This document shows positions 35,162 to 45,609 of a stretch of DNA of 64,000 nucleotides, piece by piece; within the stretch, counting starts at the first letter, position 1, and each line of letters opens with the position of its first letter. The stretch spans positions 806,001 through 870,000 of the forward strand of contig CAMRHE010000133.1 in assembly GCA_947044405.1 (NCBI GenBank), in the 5' to 3' direction. Source of the DNA: Leptodactylus fallax. Taxonomy: Eukaryota; Chordata; Amphibia; Anura; Leptodactylidae. Position numbers and translations under genes: made by a program. Below the pieces are notes generated by a model. It searched no databases, had not been told where the DNA came from, and saw only the letters and a program-made list of their open reading frames with translations.

Positions 35162-35564
35162 TTAAAGGGGTTGTCCAGGAGAAAACCCCTACTCTCCTGT
35201 CCCCGACACTCTGGTGTCTCAGGCCGCTGTCTGGTCCAGCAATGCCCTGGGGCTTGTTCCAGAAGAAGTCCTCGCTGCACGTGACTGCTGAGGCCAATCC
35301 TTAGCGACCTGAGGAAAGGGCATGGGACATCACTCGCATACGTAACCTGTGATGTCCCGGTTCCTTTCCTTAGGCCGCCGATTGGCCCCAACAATCACGT
35401 ATGGTGAGGACTTCTGCCGAAACAAGTCCCCGGGCACCACTGGACCGGACAGTGGCCTGGAACACTGGAGCGTTGGGGACAGGTATGTTTTTTTTTTTTT
35501 TATTATTTTTCACCTTCCCCGGCCTCCTGGAAAAAAAAGCTGGAATTCCTGGTAAACCCTTTAA
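35162..35564. mobile_element. T2-type foldback MITE, family C copy 3
   Basis: TTAAAGGGGTTGTCCAGGA at the left and an inverted CCAGG-AA-CCCTTTAA-like right end. The arms carry CTCCTGTCCCCGACACT / GCGTTGGGGACAGGTATG and CTTAGGCCGC-type blocks. 403 bp between TTAA sites. Confidence 0.85.
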
Positions 35565-36001
35565 GGTTTAATAAACAAAACATACCTTTTTTCACCGATT
35601 GTATATAAACCCACCATTGTAATACACAAGATTAACAACACAATAGCAACATATACCAAATAATATACATCCATACATCGTAAATCCAATTACTGATGAA
35701 AATTTGGGTAAACAGGAATGGAAATTTGATGTATCCAGGGGTAGGAAAAATCTACGGGAACACAATACAATTTATTAGGTGACAAAACTGAGGCATAAGG
35801 CATTTTGTACCTCGCTCCTCGTGATGTCACTTGTTTTCAATGCATTGCTATACGGTAAGCGTTACAACAGCCTGTAAAGTTTTTCATTTGCACTAAGAAT
35901 AAGCCAAATACAGTGACCTCTGCAGCCATAGACACGGGTAAAGAGCAGTAAGCCCCCTGGAATGGAATTTACGTAAAATTTAAGTTTCTTTTACCTTTTC
36001 A
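35565..36001. other. Non-coding stretch, nothing recognised
   Basis: AT-rich. No element ends or coding signal seen. Confidence 0.4.
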
Positions 36002-36126
36002 GTAAGATCTTCTAGAAAACGTGGATGCCGAGGAGGAGGCTGGTGCTGTGTGCGGTGCTGGGCTGTGTGAGTGCAGTGGATGATGTCTCGCTAGGAAATA
36101 TGCAGCCATTGCCCGGACTTGCTTAG
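36002..36126 (+). CDS. Candidate first coding exon with signal-peptide-like start
   Basis: A GC-rich patch in AT-rich DNA follows a good acceptor (pyrimidine-rich, TTTTCAG at about 35995-36001). The ATG at 36026 opens a 33-codon frame with basic residues, a hydrophobic core (LVLCAVLGC) and VSA, a possible signal-peptidase site, then VDD and a stop near 36126. A GTGAGTG donor follows codon 14, so the real exon might end about 36067. No downstream exons were found and no family can be named. The match to a signal peptide could be chance. Confidence 0.2.
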
Positions 36127-36459
36127 TTTTCAGTACGTAAGGCCTGGAAATCGCTGATTGCTCTGAATTTCAAAAGAGGCGACCGTGCTGTGACATGCCA
36201 TCAGCTGCCCGGCTGCCAGACATACCCCGGCCTCTCCTGTGCCAGACTGGATCCCATACACAACACCCCATACTATACTGATGGGGTAGTATATGACAGA
36301 TGTAGCAATTTTCAACTATGCTGAAAGCAATAGGGGAAAAAGCTAGTGAAAGCGATTACTGGTTTACTTTACACATTAAAAATCATGTTAAACTTGGCTA
36401 CATCTATACGCTTTGCTATTGTTTAACATCTACTTTTATGTATAATGGGCGTCTTTACC

Positions 36460-36544
36460 TTAAAGGGGTTGTCCAGGATATTTTATTATTGCGGAAGGAG
36501 GTGACAAAAAAAAAAAAATGAAATATCCAGCACAACCCCTTTAA
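36460..36544. mobile_element. Minimal T2-type MITE (85 bp)
   Basis: TTAAAGGGGTTGTCCAGGAT at the left, and ATATCCAGCACAACCCCTTTAA at the right as its near-perfect inverse. Only an A-rich core remains between the ends. Confidence 0.85.
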
Positions 36545-37225
36545 ATTTGTCATTTATGTGGGATTGTGTGAAATGTGATATATTTTAGTATAACAGCTGA
36601 GTAAAGGGGTCCTCCACCTAAATTTTTTTTTTTTTTTTTTTAGAAAACTTTAATGGTTAAAGACATTCAAAATCTACAATAAATAAAATACTTGTTAACC
36701 TGTTTTCTCGTGAGTTTATTCATGGTGCCAAAAGACTGAGCGTGAACATACACTGAGGGGTTAATAACGCAGTTGTCAGGCTGCTTCTCTGACAGTAACA
36801 ATCATTGTAGGGTTGTCAGACAGCAAGTCCCTAGCAACCAGTCTGTCTTGGACTGCATGTACAGCCAAAACATCTCACCCACGTTGGATGGAAAAAACTT
36901 TCAGGCTCCATGCACACGATGGTAGTTTTTATCCACAATTGCGGATAAAAGTACAGACACATTCATTTCTATGGGCCTATACACACAGCTGTACTTTTTG
37001 CAGGGCAAGGTCATACCGCCTGAACGTTGTGACATGTAAAAAACGGGGCACCATGTACTTCTCCGCCAGATCTGAAGAGATATGACCGTTGCCCGGTGTT
37101 TCTCTGTAGCTATTTTAACTCCTCCCAATTAACTGTTAACACCACGTTTTTTCCCCTTATAGCTCCTCCTCTCCCAACATTAACTCCTTCTCTCCCTGCA
37201 GTCAGTAGCCATCCTGTTATTCACT
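36545..37225. other. Non-coding stretch with one dispersed repeat
   Basis: 36905-37060 (CTCCATGCACACGATGG through CATGTACTTCTCCGCC) has the look of a common frog interspersed repeat. The 90-codon frame over it is not a gene. Confidence 0.4.
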
Positions 37226-38417
37226 TCATGGCTTAGGATCACCAGACCCTAGCATATCACCCCAGCCCTGCAGATAGATAGGTTAGGGTCACCAGAACCC
37301 AGCTTATCAACCAAGCCCTGCAGATAGATAGGTTAATGTCACCAGAACCAGCATATCACCTCAGCCCTGCAGATAGATAGGTTAGTGTCACCAGACCCCA
37401 GAATATCACCCCAGCCCCACAGATACATAGGTTAGGGTCACCTGAATCAAACAGTGTTTTCCCCTTGTGAATTGCTGCCTCCGTTGTCAATATCTTGACA
37501 TTTTTGTCGATATGCAAATTATTTCTTGGGGACAATGAGGGTATTGTCGCTTACTTCTTTGGTGCAATGGTACCGCCCTCCTTACTCTAAAGCTCATTTA
37601 CATATTGACAAAAACAGTGATTTCTCAGCAATGGAGTCACAAGCGATTCACAAGGGGGATAAAGTATTTGATTCAGGTGACCCTAACCTAATTGTCTGCG
37701 GGGCTGGGGTGACATGCTGGTTCTGGTGACACTAACCTATCTATCTGCAGGGCTGGGGTGATATGCTGGTTCTGGTGACACTAACCTATCTATCTGCAGG
37801 ACTGGGGTGATATGCTGGTTCTGGTGACACTAACCTATCTATCTGCAGGGCTGGGGTGATATGCTGGGGTCTGGTGACACTAACCTATCTATCTGCAGGG
37901 CTGGGGTGATATGCTGGTTCTGGTGACACTAACCTATCTATCTGCAGGGCTGGGGTGATATGCTGGTTCTGGTGACAATAACCTATCTATCTGCAGGGCT
38001 GGGGTGATACCCAACCTATCTATCTGCAGGGCTGGGGTGATATGCTGGTTCTGGTGACACTAACCTATCTATCTGCAGGGCTGGGGTGATATGTTGGGGT
38101 CTGGTGACACTAACCTATCTATCTGCAGGGCTAGGGTGATATGCTGGGGTCTGGTGACACTAACCTATCTATCTGCAGGGCTGGGGTGATATGCTGGTTC
38201 TGGTAACACTAACCTATCTATCTGCAGGGCTGGGGTGATATGCTGGTTCTGGTGACACTAACCTATCTATGTGCAGGGCTGGGGTGATATGCTGGGTCTG
38301 TTGACACTAACCTATCTATCTGCAGGGCTGGGGTGATATGCTGGGTCTGGTGACACTAACCTATCTATCTGCAGGGCTGGGGTGATATGCTGGGGTCTGG
38401 TGACAGACTCTCTTTAA
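37226..38417. mobile_element. Foldback element with 50-bp tandem arrays in both arms
   Basis: Left arm (37226-37440): four direct units of the 50-bp repeat. Right arm (about 37690-38417): 15 inverted units, ending GACAGACTCTCTTTAA. The centre (37441-37690) is itself an inverted repeat (CACCTGAATCAAA / TTGATTCAGGTG; CCCCTTGTGAATTGC / GCGATTCACAAGGGGG) around a short unique core. The left TTAAAGGGAG end is missing here, but is present at 2719 and 32729. Confidence 0.85.
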
Positions 38418-38434
38418 GGGGAGAGAAGGAACAG

Positions 38435-38910
38435 TGACTTCACAGGACTGTTCGATGTATTGTATGGTTAAAGAAGCCCTGTGGAAAGTACTGCTGTCAC
38501 TACTTCAAAAGGTTAAAGCAAAGGCAGAGCCCCGCTGCCCAACTCCCATTTCATTTTGTATCTGGGCTCAGACTGCCATGAAGACTTGTTCACAACATGT
38601 CTGTGCACACAAACTTCCCATCTCCTGTCATTGCCCCCACACAATAATAATGCCCCCTTTTGTGTCACAGCCTCCCACAGAATCCCTCCTTGACTATATG
38701 CTGCTGACCGAATGCTATTTTTGCAATTAAAGGGTTATTTTTCTCCTTTCTGACAGTGTCAGGCTATGTATAATAAATCTTCGCACTTCAGTGCACCAGA
38801 GGGCAGGGGTAATACATTTACAATGCACAGACTGCCAACCATCAAAGGGGATGAAAAAGGAGATCAAAGGAGTTTATCCAGCCCTAGTGTGGTGAGGGTG
38901 ACCTGTAAGC
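38435..38910 (+). repeat. Dispersed unclassified repeat, family F copy 1
   Basis: Shares CATGAAGACTTGTTCA, TTATTTTTCTCCTTTCTGAC, GGGGTAATACATTTACAATG and ATCCAGCCCTAGTGTGGTG, in that order, with 55800-56180. Both are in the same orientation with many small differences. No coding capacity is evident. Confidence 0.7.
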
Positions 38911-39857
38911 CACTGGCTTCTGGGCATACTTGAAGCCACGAGCACTGTGACTCCTATAGGCACAGACATTGTTGTGACTATCTTGGGAACTTGGTATAGC
39001 AAGGAAGGGGTGTAGGAACCACTGTTACTACTAGAATGTTAAAGATCAGGTATTCGTAGGACTACAGGGGGACAGCGCCTGACTACTGACTTTCAGAGGC
39101 ATTGCCATTGTTGACTGCACTGACTATGGAGTGTAGCAATTTGTATCTATAGGTTGCTTATGTGTCCTATAGGCATTGCTGACTACATTAGCTTACCACC
39201 CAGATCACATCCATACATGACTATTATATACATTATATGTACTATTATATTTCTGACCTTTATACCACTATTCACACTATAATAAGAGGCTTATTTCATC
39301 CAGCCCTGATACACCTTGCTGCTTCTTGCTCTAAACCTATTTGTCTCGTTTATTTCAGCAGCTTTAAGCAGATTTATCCTGAAGCAAGTAAATCAGGCTT
39401 ATTACAGGATTAGAGTCTGGGCCGCGACCTCTGCCTCTGAAATATGATTTGGTTTATTGCATAAATTAACTAATTTAATCCTGAGCCAGACACTTAATCC
39501 CACTGTGGATACAACCAGCGTGGAGTATGTGATAGGGTGACTGCTACGCCTCCAGCTACAATCTCATATACAGTCATATGTGTTTTACTGAAAAGATGCC
39601 TAGTATTTAGGAGATGCAGTACTGGTTGTAACCAGAAGGAGTCAGTAAAGCGCCTGAACAGCAACATTTGTAGTATACACTGGTCAGAATGCACATATAC
39701 CTTACTGCCTAGAATAGTTGTTATGTTTTAGCCCCATAAGCCTTCATGATAGGTTAGGACCATATTTTTTTCTTATTGTTTAATAGTCACAGTGCCATAC
39801 ATTGGATTAGAGGCTGTGTCTGGTATTGTAGCTCAGTCCCTTTCATTTATTTAGATA
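38911..39857. other. Non-coding stretch, nothing recognised
   Basis: Short chance frames only. Confidence 0.4.
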
Positions 39858-41540
39858 CAGTCATATGAAAAAGTTTGGGCACCCCTATTACTGAATTTCC
39901 CCATTGTGGGACTATTAAAGGACTATTATTATTATTAATCTTAATCATTTTTAGTTCTAAATATTTGGGTGTTTGCAACAGCCATTTCAATTTGATATAT
40001 CTAATAACTGATGGACACAGTAATATTTCAGGACTGAAATGAGGTTTATTGTACTAACAGAAAATGTGCAATATGCATTAAACCAAAATTTGACCGGTGC
40101 AAAAGTATGGGCACCTCAACAGAAAAGTGACATTAATATTTAGTAGATCCTCCTTTTGCAAAAATAACAGCCTCTAGTCGCTTCCTGTAGCTTTTAATCA
40201 GTTCCTGGATCCTGGATGAAGGTATTTTTGACCATTCCTCTTTACAAAACAATTCCAGTTCAGTTAAGTTTGATGGTCGCCGAGCATGGACAGCCCGCTT
40301 CAAATTATCCCACAGATGTACAATGATATTCAGGTCTGGAGACTGGGATGGCCATTCCAGAACATTGTAATTGTTCCTCTGCATGAATGCCTGAGTAGAT
40401 TTGGATCATTGTCTTGCTGAAATATCCATCCCCGGCGTAACTTCAAATTCGTCACTGATTCTTGTACATTATTCTCAAGAATCTGCTGATACTGAGTTGA
40501 ATCCATGCGACCCTCAACTTTAACAAGATTCCCGGTGCCGGCATTGGCCACACAGCCCCAAAGCATGATGGAACCTCCACCAAATTTTACAGTGGGTAGC
40601 AAGTGTTTTTCTTGGAATGCTGTGTTTTTTTGACGCCATGCATAACACCTTTTTGTATGACCAAACAACTCAATCTTTGTTTCATCAGTCCACAGGACCT
40701 TCTTCCAAAATGAAGCTGGCTTGTCCAAATGTGCTTTTGCATACCTCAGGCGACTCTGTTTGTGGCGTGCTTTCAGAAACGGCTTCTTTCGCATCACTCT
40801 CCCATACAGCTTCTCCTTGTGCAAAGTGTGCTGTATTGTTGACCGATGCGCAGTGACACCATCTGCAGCAAGATGATGCTGCAGCTCTTTGGAGGTGGTC
40901 TGTGGATTGTCCTTGACTGGTCTCACCATTCTTCTTCTCTGCCTTTCTGATATTTTTCTTGGCCTGCCACTTCTGGGCTTAACAAGAACTGTCCCTGTGG
41001 TCTTCCGTTTCCTTACTATGTTCCTCACAGTGGAAACTGACAGGTTAAATCTCTGAGACAACTTTTTGTATCCTTCCCCTGAACAACTATGTTGAACAAT
41101 CTTTGTTTTCAGATCATTTGAGAGTTGTTTTGAGGAGCCGATGATGCCACTCTTCAGAGGAGATTCAAATAGGAGAACAACTTGCAATTGGCCACCTTAA
41201 ATACCTTTTCTCATGATTGGATACACCTGGCTATGAAGTTCAAAACTCAGTGAGGTTACAAAACCAATTTTGTGCTTCAGTAAGTCAGTAAAAAGTAGTT
41301 AGGAGTATTCAAATCAATAAAATGATAAGGGTACCCAAATTTTTGCACAGGTCAAATTTTGGTTTAATGCATATTGCACATTTTCTGTTAGTACAATAAA
41401 CCTCATTTCAATCCTGAAATATTACTGTGTCCATCAGTTATTAGATATATCAAATTGAAATGGCTGTTGCAAACACCCAAATATTTAGAACTAAAAATGA
41501 TTAAGATTAATAGGGGTGCCCAAACTTTTTCATATGACTG
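39858..41540 (-). mobile_element. Tc1-type DNA transposon, full length, inactive
   Basis: Ends CAGTCATATGAAAAAGTTTG and CAAACTTTTTCATATGACTG with TA on both sides (39856-39857, 41541-41542). The terminal repeats reach about 200 bp inward (TGTTTGCAACAGCCATTTC and AATATGCATTAAACCAAAAT are present at both ends). The left repeat has an extra AT-rich segment near 39890-39940. It is a different family from the 8.3-kb element. The transposase gene runs on the minus strand. Confidence 0.95.
40133..41187 (-). pseudogene. Tc1-family transposase, frameshifted
   Basis: Open from 41187 to about 40390. It has a paired helix-turn-helix DNA-binding region (KKLSQRFNLSVSTVRNIV), the GRPRK hook (SGRPRKIS), the first catalytic Asp (VLWTDETKIELFG) and the second (IFQQDND). 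A small deletion just after QQDNDP shifts the frame near 40385. The rest (EWPSQSPDLN through KGGSTKY) continues in another frame to 40133. In the C-terminal part, the place of the catalytic Glu (family NPIENLW) reads NIIVHLW, with Val at codon 40319-40321. Both defects abolish activity. Total length matches a Tc1 transposase of about 340 residues. Confidence 0.95.
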
Positions 41541-41564
41541 TATGGTGGCACTGATGGTGGCATT

Positions 41565-42010
41565 AACCTCCCTTAATCATGTTTTTTCCCAGCGAGATCC
41601 GGGGGCGGTGATCAATTGTCATGACAGCCAGGAGCCTATTGAAGGCTAACAGGCTCGTCATTAGATTTTTTTTCGCTGTTTCACCTCCCATAAAAATCGA
41701 TCAAATCATTAGACATTCCCCCAAAAGGTATAACTAAAAAGAACATCTAGCCCCACAAAAAAATTGTAAAAAAGTTACGGGTGTCAGAATATGGCAACTC
41801 CAGGAAATTTAAATTTTTTTTTTGGGAAAGTTTTGGATTTTTTAAGGGGTTAATACATTATAAAAAATAAAAAAAAATTGGCATCACCGTAATTGTACCA
41901 ATCCATAGAATACAGGTGACGTGTCATTTTGACTGCACAGTAAATGAAGCCTTAAGAAAGTTGCGCAGATGAAGTTTTTCGAAAAATTTCTGCAGTGGGA
42001 AGGGGTTACA
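41565..42010 (+). repeat. Dispersed unclassified repeat, copy 2
   Basis: Same family and orientation as 10895-11560 (CATGACAGCCAGGAGCCTATTGAAGG-type start, CATAGAATACAGGTGACGTGTC, and end TTCTGCAGTGGGAAGGGGTTA). Confidence 0.6.
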
Positions 42011-42282
42011 GAATGCTCAGCTGCAGTACCAGGCACAGCCACCGCAGAATGTATGGCGCTGTCTTAGTAAACAATGAGCTGAGGAGGCACCCGGAGTAAT
42101 ATGATAGTGAAGGCTTATCCTAAGGATAGGCCATCCATAACATAGGCCAAGATAACCTGCTTTAGGGTAAGGCAGGGACAACCAGCAGCGTCACTGATGT
42201 TTTTGAGCAGCATGTGGATGAGATATGTTAAATAACTTGCCACGAGTCAGCCATCTGGCAAGTTTGCTCTGTGATTCCCTGG

Positions 42283-43110
42283 TGTGATGATTCCACTGAA
42301 ATATGGCTATAACTCAAACCTGTATTTTGGTCTCTGGGTAGCGTATCTCTTTACTCATAAGGTGCGCAGCTATAATCCTAGTTGTATGTTATCAGTAGAA
42401 GCAACATTGTAACAATGGGGCTTTGTATCCATCCCAGCAGGGCTCCATTGAATTCATATACAGCCCTGAGTGATCAAAGAAACATGCATTGTGCAGATAG
42501 ATCAGACCTGGTTGATAACATTGTATCATTCCACTTGGTCTCAGCTCTATATAAAAAATCTGGACTTGAGTGCATTATTCAATCAGACTTGCTGCCGCCG
42601 GTGACCTCATTCTGGGAGGTGGCATAAAGGATATAAAAGATGAGGTAAGAGGCAATGAGAGGAGATTGGGCTGAGACTACAAGAGTTTACTGAGAGACTG
42701 TGATGAGAGCATGCAGGCTGGAATATACTGTGATGCCACATGCTAGGAGTTAATGCCACTGCCTCCACTGGTGATCTCCACATGCTGTGTGTGAGTGTTG
42801 GACTACAGAACCACATCAAGGAGATGTGTGGTAAAGTAACTATTTCACTTTTATGCCCTTTTATTTCATTGCACTGTATCTTGTAACTAGTAACTGTTAA
42901 TGCTTGCATATATCTACATATCTGTTCTGAACTGCATGTGTTAGATGTTAATACCGACCCATTTAGGGGTTAATAAATATATAAAATTTAGAAAGCTTGT
43001 CTTGTATTTATCTTGTGGACCCAACACTCACTGGCGGTGAGTGTGGTTTTTATATGAAAGAAGACTCAGGTGTGGCCACAGCGGTGTTGGCGCACTGAGG
43101 ATCTTTCACA
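42283..43110 (+). repeat. 5' LTR
   Basis: 828 bp, beginning TGTGATGATTCC and ending GATCTTTCACA. It contains a TATA-like ATATAAAAGATG at about 42632 and AATAAA near 42972, placed as expected for promoter and poly(A) signals. It is nearly identical to the 3' LTR by eye apart from one block near 42735-42790. Confidence 0.93.
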
Positions 43111-43111
43111 T

Positions 43112-43135
43112 TGGTGGCAGCGTAGTGGGATCTTA
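43112..43135 (+). other. Primer-binding site, tRNA-Leu-like
   Basis: One base after the 5' LTR the sequence is TGGTGGCAGCGTAGTGGGAT. This is complementary to the 3' end of a leucine tRNA (CCA plus acceptor stem CGCTGCC), with about one extra base after the first 11. Confidence 0.6.
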
Positions 43136-43379
43136 GGATAAACAGGGTGTGTTGGTGACCTTTATCACTCACATGCTGGGGATTATAGTAATCCTATGAG
43201 ACAAGCTCGGTATTAAAGCAAGCATTAAGATACAGTGAAAGTTTGATACAGTGCTGCTCCCCTCCCTTACTCTTTGTATTCTATCCTATCTTTTATTTGG
43301 CAAATACCAGTGGATGGCTAGTGGGCTCAGAAGCAGAGCTCCAGAATTGCTGAACCAGGCTTTTTGAGATCCTGAGCGT

Positions 43380-45533
43380 ATGGCTGAAATGGAGGCAGCC
43401 ACAGCCATGCAGAGAATCGAGCAGAGTCTTGATTTTGGGGCTAGGCCAGGAAGTGCGGCAAGCAGCCCGGTCCCAAGGATTACTTCACCAGGAGAGACCA
43501 TTAACCCCAGCCTTGTGGTGGGAACGGTTTCATACTGGCAAACGGCCCTGCAGCAAGTAGGCACCAGTGACCCTAACACATACCTGCAGGTGTTGTGCCG
43601 TTTTCTGGAAGCTGTAGAACAAGAACAAGAACGGCAGGCAGCAGAACGGCAGGCAGATCGTGAGGCAGCAGAACGGCAGGCAGATCGTGAAGCTGCAGAA
43701 CGAGAACGGCAGTATCAGCTTGAGCTCAAAAGAATGGAGCTCTCCCAGCGGGCACAAACCGCCCATGCGCAAACTCCAACAACCCTGCAGAGACCCTCAA
43801 GTTGGAAGGAGAAGCCAGGCCGGAGTTCACCACAGCCGTCTGTCGTCAGGTCGGGTGAGATAAGCTATGCCCTGGGTGGTTCCTCCCCTGTCCCAAGAAC
43901 TCTGGGCGCCCTAGTGACCTTCCCCAAACCCCAAGGGGAGGTGCGGTGGGGCCATGCCTGTAACCAGACAGGACATTTCAAGGAGGAGTGCCCCAACCGC
44001 CCTGAGAACTTCCCTGCTTCCCAAGCCACAGCAGGTGGCCCATCTGTGTATCTGGACTGGGGTGCAGGAAAAGGAATGCGGACTGTGGGACTATTGACTG
44101 ATTTGCGTGCTAAGGTACTGTTGGGAACTGATTTAGGACCTATGATGTCCCAATATGGGGTGGGGAGCACCCCAATTTACTGTGATAAACTGTCTATGAT
44201 TAATGCTGATAATGTGTCTGTCATATCTGCAGAGAGGGTCCGTAACCCCCTCTCTGAGATACTTCCCATGGCAGTCAATGTAAATGCTAATGAGTTGCCT
44301 TCAGCTCAGAGCAGGGAAGATGCCAATGAGCTTCCTGCAACCCAGCTCAGCACAAATGTTATTGATGCTTTGTTCCCTCCGGTGCTAGGAGCCAATGAGA
44401 CTAAGTCTGTAGACACACCCACATCTGCGGGGGCGTCTCCCTCCCAGCTTGTTAACATGTCTACTGCAGATTTCATTGAGGCCCGGTGTGAATTAACAAT
44501 TGCTAATGAAGGTACTGTCAATGTAATTGCCAATGCTTGTTGTGAAAGTGTACAGGGTAGCTCTTCTGAGTCACTGGAAGCGACTTCTACTATTTCGCCC
44601 AGTGCATCCGATGAGCACCCAACTGCTGACCATGTGCCAGGTGGTCAGGTAGGCTATGGGGATCTCATGGCCGATCCAGGTGAGGGACGGACTGCTGGTA
44701 GTGCGGTGTTAGCCCGCAGCCAGAGTGCTACAAGGGTGGAGGGCGTTCCGACCCTTGAACCGTTGCCTACACCACCTGGAGTCGGTGCTGAGACCGCCAT
44801 GACTAGCCTCACTCCCTTGAAGCCGGAGGAGTCCGGCCGGTATGAGACATACACGTCTCTTCTGTCCAGTTCTATTCCAGGAGTGCCCATGGCCCAAGTG
44901 CAGATGGAATGGGGTACTGGAGGTGTGATCCAAGAAGAGGGTATGTCCAATGTATTACCTGTCAATATATTGTGGGGGGATGGTTTGGGGAAGCATGATC
45001 TCAGTCATTTGCCCAAGGTATCACCATCACCCACCCAAGTACAGGAGGAACAGGGTCCAAACATACCTGTGCCAGAACCAGAGGTGCCCCTAGGTTTGGA
45101 AGCAAAAGGGGAGGTGCAGAATCCCCTAGAACTCTCCCAACTAGCGGCTAGTGTGAGAGAGATCCTGAGAGACCGCCGGGATGGGGTCTCTGAACTGGTA
45201 TCCCAAAGACTTGGGGTTATGAGTGTGGCTCCACAGGGTGCCAGCACTCACAAAGCAGACCCAGAACAGGCAGGAGGTAGCCAAGTGTACGTGGATCAGG
45301 GCCTGAGCCTTAGAAGTGTCCCTAGTCAGACTAGAGAGCCAGAAGGGGCCGGCAGCTATGTAACATGCACCTCTTTGTCTCACTCCAGCCAAGAGTTCAG
45401 AGATGCTGTCCAAGCTGACCCTAGTCTGGACATATTGAAGGCGCGTGGCGCTCAACCACCCTCGGAGTCTGACAAGGCCCGAGTCTGTTGGGACCCCGGG
45501 GGAGGTGAGGAAGCCTTTGGGGCCAGAGCCTGA
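43380..45533 (+). CDS. Gag-derived polyprotein of a non-autonomous LTR element
   Basis: One uninterrupted 717-codon frame. Residues 1-80 are a gag-like N-terminus. Residues 80-125 are a charged, coiled-coil-prone stretch with a duplicated AAERQADRE block. Residues 191-204 (GHACNQTGHFKEEC) match a CCHC zinc knuckle whose first Cys is Gly. Residues 235-253 (VGLLTDLRAKVLLGTDLG) resemble the C-terminal end of a gypsy-type protease, but the catalytic D-S/T-G part is absent. Residues 254-660 are a low-complexity acidic spacer with a repeated ANELP motif. The last 45 residues (FRDAVQADPSLDILKARG) recall the segment before the integrase zinc-binding region. The ORF thus looks like gag fused across large pol deletions. 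As gag it would package element RNA. Intactness suggests recent origin or selection through packaging. Relationship to gypsy elements is from remembered family patterns. Confidence 0.8.
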   Translation: MAEMEAATAMQRIEQSLDFGARPGSAASSPVPRITSPGETINPSLVVGTVSYWQTALQQVGTSDPNTYLQVLCRFLEAVEQEQERQAAERQADREAAERQADREAAERERQYQLELKRMELSQRAQTAHAQTPTTLQRPSSWKEKPGRSSPQPSVVRSGEISYALGGSSPVPRTLGALVTFPKPQGEVRWGHACNQTGHFKEECPNRPENFPASQATAGGPSVYLDWGAGKGMRTVGLLTDLRAKVLLGTDLGPMMSQYGVGSTPIYCDKLSMINADNVSVISAERVRNPLSEILPMAVNVNANELPSAQSREDANELPATQLSTNVIDALFPPVLGANETKSVDTPTSAGASPSQLVNMSTADFIEARCELTIANEGTVNVIANACCESVQGSSSESLEATSTISPSASDEHPTADHVPGGQVGYGDLMADPGEGRTAGSAVLARSQSATRVEGVPTLEPLPTPPGVGAETAMTSLTPLKPEESGRYETYTSLLSSSIPGVPMAQVQMEWGTGGVIQEEGMSNVLPVNILWGDGLGKHDLSHLPKVSPSPTQVQEEQGPNIPVPEPEVPLGLEAKGEVQNPLELSQLAASVREILRDRRDGVSELVSQRLGVMSVAPQGASTHKADPEQAGGSQVYVDQGLSLRSVPSQTREPEGAGSYVTCTSLSHSSQEFRDAVQADPSLDILKARGAQPPSESDKARVCWDPGGGEEAFGARA

Positions 45534-45609
45534 GAAGCTGGAGGCGGAGGTGCTTTCAGAAGAGGGGCGTAGGCCCCTACTTCCTACAAGCCCCATTTAA
45601 AGGGGGAGG

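Noticed and set aside
43286..45596. Minus-strand and alternative-frame ORFs within the LTR element
   Set aside because: Shadows of the 717-codon frame.
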